Assembly: GCF_000002425.4 (NCBI RefSeq)
Contig: NC_037275.1
Span: 12,258,390-12,322,389, forward strand
Length of the DNA: 64,000 nucleotides
Direction: 5' to 3'
Source: Physcomitrium patens
Taxonomy: Eukaryota; Streptophyta; Bryopsida; Funariales; Funariaceae
A program made the position numbers and the translations under genes. Of this stretch, positions 59,874 to 64,000 are shown piece by piece (positions within the stretch are counted from its first letter, which is position 1; every line of letters starts with the position of its first letter). The notes under the pieces were generated by a model. The model was not told the origin of the DNA. It did no database searches and saw only the letters and a list, made by a program, of their open reading frames with translations.

Positions 59874-60425
59874 TGTCACGGCCATAATCATGTAAGCTAA
59901 TAATTACATATAGAAATAGGTAGAAGTAAGTAAAAGTAGATAAAAGTAAGTTAATTCTATAATATTTAATATAGAAGCTTCCTAGAAACTCCCTAGACGC
60001 TGCTTTGACTTCATAGGTGTCTTTAATTGACTTTTTGGATTAGAAACGTGGTCAACAAGTTGGCCATGTGCCACACATGTTGTTAGCTTGAAGATCAAGC
60101 TAACTATGTGGCCCACACGTAAAAAAACTTGCCTTGTAAGTCAAGGCATGTGTCCTACAAAGTCAACACATATTGGAGGTCCTATAGAACGTCGCCATGT
60201 AGCCCCTAATTAGATAGTATATATAGAGACAAGAGTGAAGGCTTCTTCACTCTTGTCAACTCCTTTCTTGCTTCTAGTCCAGGTTCAAGAGTCTTTAGTT
60301 TCTTGTCTTGTGGCAATAGCCATTCCAGTTTCCTTTTAATATACCTACTTGTTTATATTTTGACTTATTATATCGAGATAGCCTTTTTGTGTATATTTTC
60401 TCTCATCGAGTCTTTATCCTTGACA
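59874..60425 (+). repeat. 5' LTR of the second chromovirus copy
   Basis: 552 bp and collinear with the 530-bp LTR of the young element, clearly diverged (roughly 85 percent by eye). The TATA-like tagtatatatagagac box near 60216-60231 is kept. Confidence 0.9.
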
Positions 60426-63400
60426 GATTGACAAGAGTACACTTACAATATCAGAGCTTTGTTTTTTCTTGAGTAAGAGTGGATTACCTCTTTCTCTTGA
60501 CAAGACATAAGCGTATTAGAAGTTTGCGGATTATCCACTTCTAAACTGATATTGTTCTTAGTATCTTCTTTGTTATCAAGTCTTTCTTTTCTTTTTTCTT
60601 GAGCAATATCAAACAAATTTTTCTTCTTAGTATCATTATGGCAGAGCTTGTTGAAATGAAGAGTACAATGGCACAAATGCAAGAGCAAATGAGGGAGTTA
60701 ATGCTTGCGATGCATCAACTCAATTCACCAACACAGGAAAGAACAAGAATAGCAGAAAGTGGAGATATTGAGATGATCGGAGCTACTTCAACATCTACAA
60801 CAAATCACGTTCCTTCTCCAATTGTACAACACCCTATAAGCACTAGAGAACCAAGAATTGCCTTACCTGAGAAATTTGATGGTACGAGATCAAAGTTTCG
60901 AGGGTTCATCAATCAAGTACAATTGGCAATTGAACTTCAACCACAAAGCTATCCAACTCCAAGATCACAAGTCAGGTTTATTGGCACTCTACTTTCTGGT
61001 TCTGCATTATCGTGGTTTTCGTCTTTTCTTGAACAACGAAATCCAATATTGGACAATTTGGAAGCTTTTTTGGCAGAGTTTCGATCTATGTATGGTGAAC
61101 ACGATGCAACTCGTGTTGCAACAAATAAGATCCGAATTCTGCAACAAGGAAATCGCTCAGTAATAGTATATGCTTCACAATTTTGACAACTTGCAATTGA
61201 CATCAAGTGGGATGATGCTGCACTCATCACTCAATTTCTTTATGGATTGCAATACGAAGTAAAGAAATTGATGCTCAACTTACCTGATTCTCAAACTTTG
61301 AGTCAAGAAATCGATTTTGCGGTAAAATGTGATAATCGACTTTTCGAATTTTGATCCGAGAATCATTCACGGGAACCTCAACGTTATTACTCAATGGCAA
61401 CATCAACATCTTTGTCAAACGTACATTCAGAAGTAGAAGACATGCAAATTGACGCAGTACGTTTTAAACCCCTAACTGAGCAAGAAAAGATTCGTCGTCG
61501 TCAAGAAGGATTATGTTTATATTGCGGAGAACCTAAACACACTGCTCAACATTGTCCAAAGAAACGACGCAACTATAAAATGAGGGGTACGACGGTCAAA
61601 GAAGACAACATGTCGGAAAACGGATTCGTCCAGCTACAATAGGGACCGTGCAGCTGGAACCTTGTACAATTCCTAATGAAGGTCCTATCCTCTCCTCAGA
61701 ACCCTCTCCTTGTTTTATAATAGACTTATATTTAGGACCTAAGAATTACAAAGCCTCTGCTTTATTAGATTCGGGAGCCTCAGCATGTTTTTTAGATGAA
61801 CAATTTGTTAAAAGTCGTAAAATACCCTTTGTACAGAAACCTAAACCAGTATATGTAGAAGTCATAGATGGTCGTCCCTTATCTTCTGGAGATGTCACTC
61901 ATGAAACTCATCCTATAAAAGTAACAATAGACGGTCATGATAGCTACATAGCTTTTAACATAATTAAATCCCCGTCCAATCTAGTTATTTTAGGTTTATC
62001 CTGGCTAGAAAAATATAACCCTCGAATAGATTGGAATTCACGTAAACTTGACTTTTCCAAAAGCGTTATTAATAGTTCTACCAATCAAGTAAAAAATTAT
62101 AAGTCTAGTATAGTAAAACCCGTACTGATAGGTGCGAAAGCATTTATACACGCAGCAAAAAAAGGATCAACTTTTGCTATTTATGCTGCACCTATTTTTG
62201 AAAACGTAAAGACTTCAATTGGCATTCCAAGTCAATATCAGGAGTATTAAGACGTTTTTGAGAAAAAGAATGCAGATATTCTTCCTGAGCATCGCCCATA
62301 TGATTGTTCAATCGACCTCAAGGAAGGAACTCAGCCACCATTTGGACCAATTTACAGTTTATCGCAAGATGAGATGGCTGAACTCAAGACATATATTGAC
62401 GAGAATTTAGCAAAGAATTTCATACGCCATTCAAAATCTCCAGCAGCAGCTCCAATTCTATTCGTAAAGAAAAAAGATGGATCTTTACGAATGTGTGTTG
62501 ATTATCGAGGACTCAACAAGATCACAATCAAGAACAGGTATCCATTACCTTTGATATCAGGACTCCTTGACCAGTTGAATCAAGCTAAGATCTATACAAA
62601 AATAGATCTAAGAGGAGCATATAATCTAGTACGGATCAAAAAAGGAGATGAATGGAAGACTGCGTTTCGAACTAGGTATGGACATTTCGAATATAATGTC
62701 ATGCCCTTTGGACTCACGAATGCACCAGCTGCTTTTCAACATCTCATGAATGATGTATTTCGTGAATTCTTAGACAATTTTATCGTCTGCTATCTAGACG
62801 ATATCCTGATCTATTCTAAGAACGTCGAAGAACATGAAATACATGTTCGTCAAGTATTACAAAAACTTAGAGATGCAGGATTGTACGCCAAGATGGAAAA
62901 GTGTGTATTTCACACTACTCAAGTTGACTTTTTAGGATACATCATTTCAAATGATGGTCTCATGATGGATTCTAAGAAAGTCCAAACAATCATGGATTGG
63001 AAGATTCCAAGGACAGTAAGAGATGTCCAATGTTTCTTGGGATTTGCCAATTACTATCGGATCTTCATCAAAGATTTCTCACGAGTTGCAGCTCCACTTA
63101 CACGCTTGACTAGTAAAGATAAATTCCAATGGAATCAAGAAGCGGAAGCAGCATTTGAAGCCTTGAAGACATCGTTTGTCTCTGCACCAGTCTTATATCG
63201 TGTTGACTTTTCCAAGGCATTTTTTATGGAAACAGATGCATCAGATTTTGCCTTGGGTGCAGTTTTATCACAAATGGGAACAGATGACAAACTTCATCCG
63301 ATAGCTTTTCATTCAAGAAAATTCTCAGCAGTCGAGATCAATTATGAGATCCACGATAAAGAACTTCTTGCGATCATGGATTCCTTTCAAGAATGGCGTC

Positions 63401-64000
63401 ATTATCTAGAAGGCGCTTCTAGTCCAGTCACTGTGTATACAGATCACAAGAACCTCGAGTATTTCATGTCAACACGCGTGTTGAATTGTCGTCAAGCTCG
63501 TTGGAGTATGTCTTTGTCAAGATTCGAGTTCATTATCACTTATCGGCCAGGAAAACAACAAGGTTTGTCCGATGCATTGTCTAGACGTTCTTATTTTGCA
63601 CCAAAAGAAGGAGATGCAGCTTTTGAGCAACAAAGAACGGTCCTCTTGAAACCGGAGCAATTTCATCTCCGAGCAATGAAATCAACATTGACTGTTGATT
63701 CAACTTTTCTCAAGCAAATCCAGTCCAATATGTCCTTAGACCCTCTTGTTTATGATATCGAGAATAATTCTTCCAAGTCTCATGATCCTTCTAAGTTCGA
63801 GTTCAAGAATAATCTATTATATTTTGAAAGACGCCTATATGTTCCAGAAGGAGAAGCAAGTTTATGTGTTCTTCAAGCACGTCATGACTTTCCAGCAGCA
63901 TGGCACTTTGGATATAATAAGACTTTGGAACTCATATCAAGAGATTTTTGGTGGCCACAAATGTGGAAGTCAGTCAAAGACTTTGTACAATCATGTGATA
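59874..64000 (+). mobile_element. Second chromovirus copy, runs off the window
   Basis: Same family as 18090-24102. The 5' LTR is 59874-60425 (552 bp, TGTCACGG to TTGACA) and the leader keeps the tatcagagc primer-like site. The gag region (from 60638, with CLYCGEPKHTAQHC near 61.5 kb), protease (DSGASACF near 61.77), reverse transcriptase (YLDD near 62.79), RNase H (near 63.23) and the start of the integrase zinc finger (63.87-64.0) are visible. It has about three or four breaks in the visible part, so it is no longer whole. The 5 bp before the LTR, gtaat, are the presumed target duplication; its partner is outside the window. It interrupts the minus-strand gypsy gag region. Confidence 0.93.

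Overview
The window looks like nuclear DNA of a land plant, most likely a moss of the Physcomitrium type. This is inference from four things: split genes with GT-AG introns, an RGLG-type copine-domain gene, a plant Lin0512-family gene, and chromodomain Ty3/gypsy elements like the Tcn1-like chromoviruses reported from mosses. Host genes sit in moderately GC-rich islands. These alternate with long, very AT-rich blocks of nested, decayed transposable elements.

Layout. 1-13.8 kb is a gene island. It holds the last exon of a possible VOC/glyoxalase-like protein (+), a complete four-exon Lin0512-family gene (+, 2014-3421), an unidentified GC-rich exon (-, 8303-8814), a possible exon (-, 10020-10315) and a two-exon RGLG-like gene without a visible RING finger (-, 11246-12705). 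13.8-36.2 kb is a nest of LTR retroelements. An old chromovirus on the minus strand (about 13.82-25.2 kb) carries a very young, whole-looking chromovirus (+, 18090-24102) with a perfect 5-bp target duplication and almost identical LTRs. Next to it lies a decayed Ty3/gypsy element (+, 25206-36177), itself interrupted by a partial minus-strand gypsy element (about 31.75-35.5 kb). A roughly 1.15-kb inverted repeat (14.65-15.84 and 36.18-37.32 kb) brackets most of this block. A decayed Helitron helicase lies at 38.1-39.4 kb.

39.8-48.1 kb is a second gene island. It holds a probable first exon (-, 39888-40112), two small paralogous genes of a family I do not recognise built on a GDGG-x-(S/T)-x-W motif (+, 41099-41506 and 47383-47529), and a possible terminal exon (-, 45771-46119). 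48.1 kb to the end is again nested retroelements. A decayed Ty1/copia element (-) is interrupted by a Ty3/gypsy element without chromodomain (-, from 52957), which is in turn interrupted by a second chromovirus copy (+, from 59874) that runs off the window.

The most novel candidate is the GDGG small-gene family. Its two members share a motif, a core-promoter arrangement and a similar C-terminal tail (out of frame in the longer one); the longer one has expanded by 60-bp tandem duplication. Also notable are the RGLG-like gene without a RING, a second chromovirus copy that looks mosaic, and an element whose LTRs look much younger than its interior. No rRNA, tRNA, CRISPR array or bacterial operon was found.
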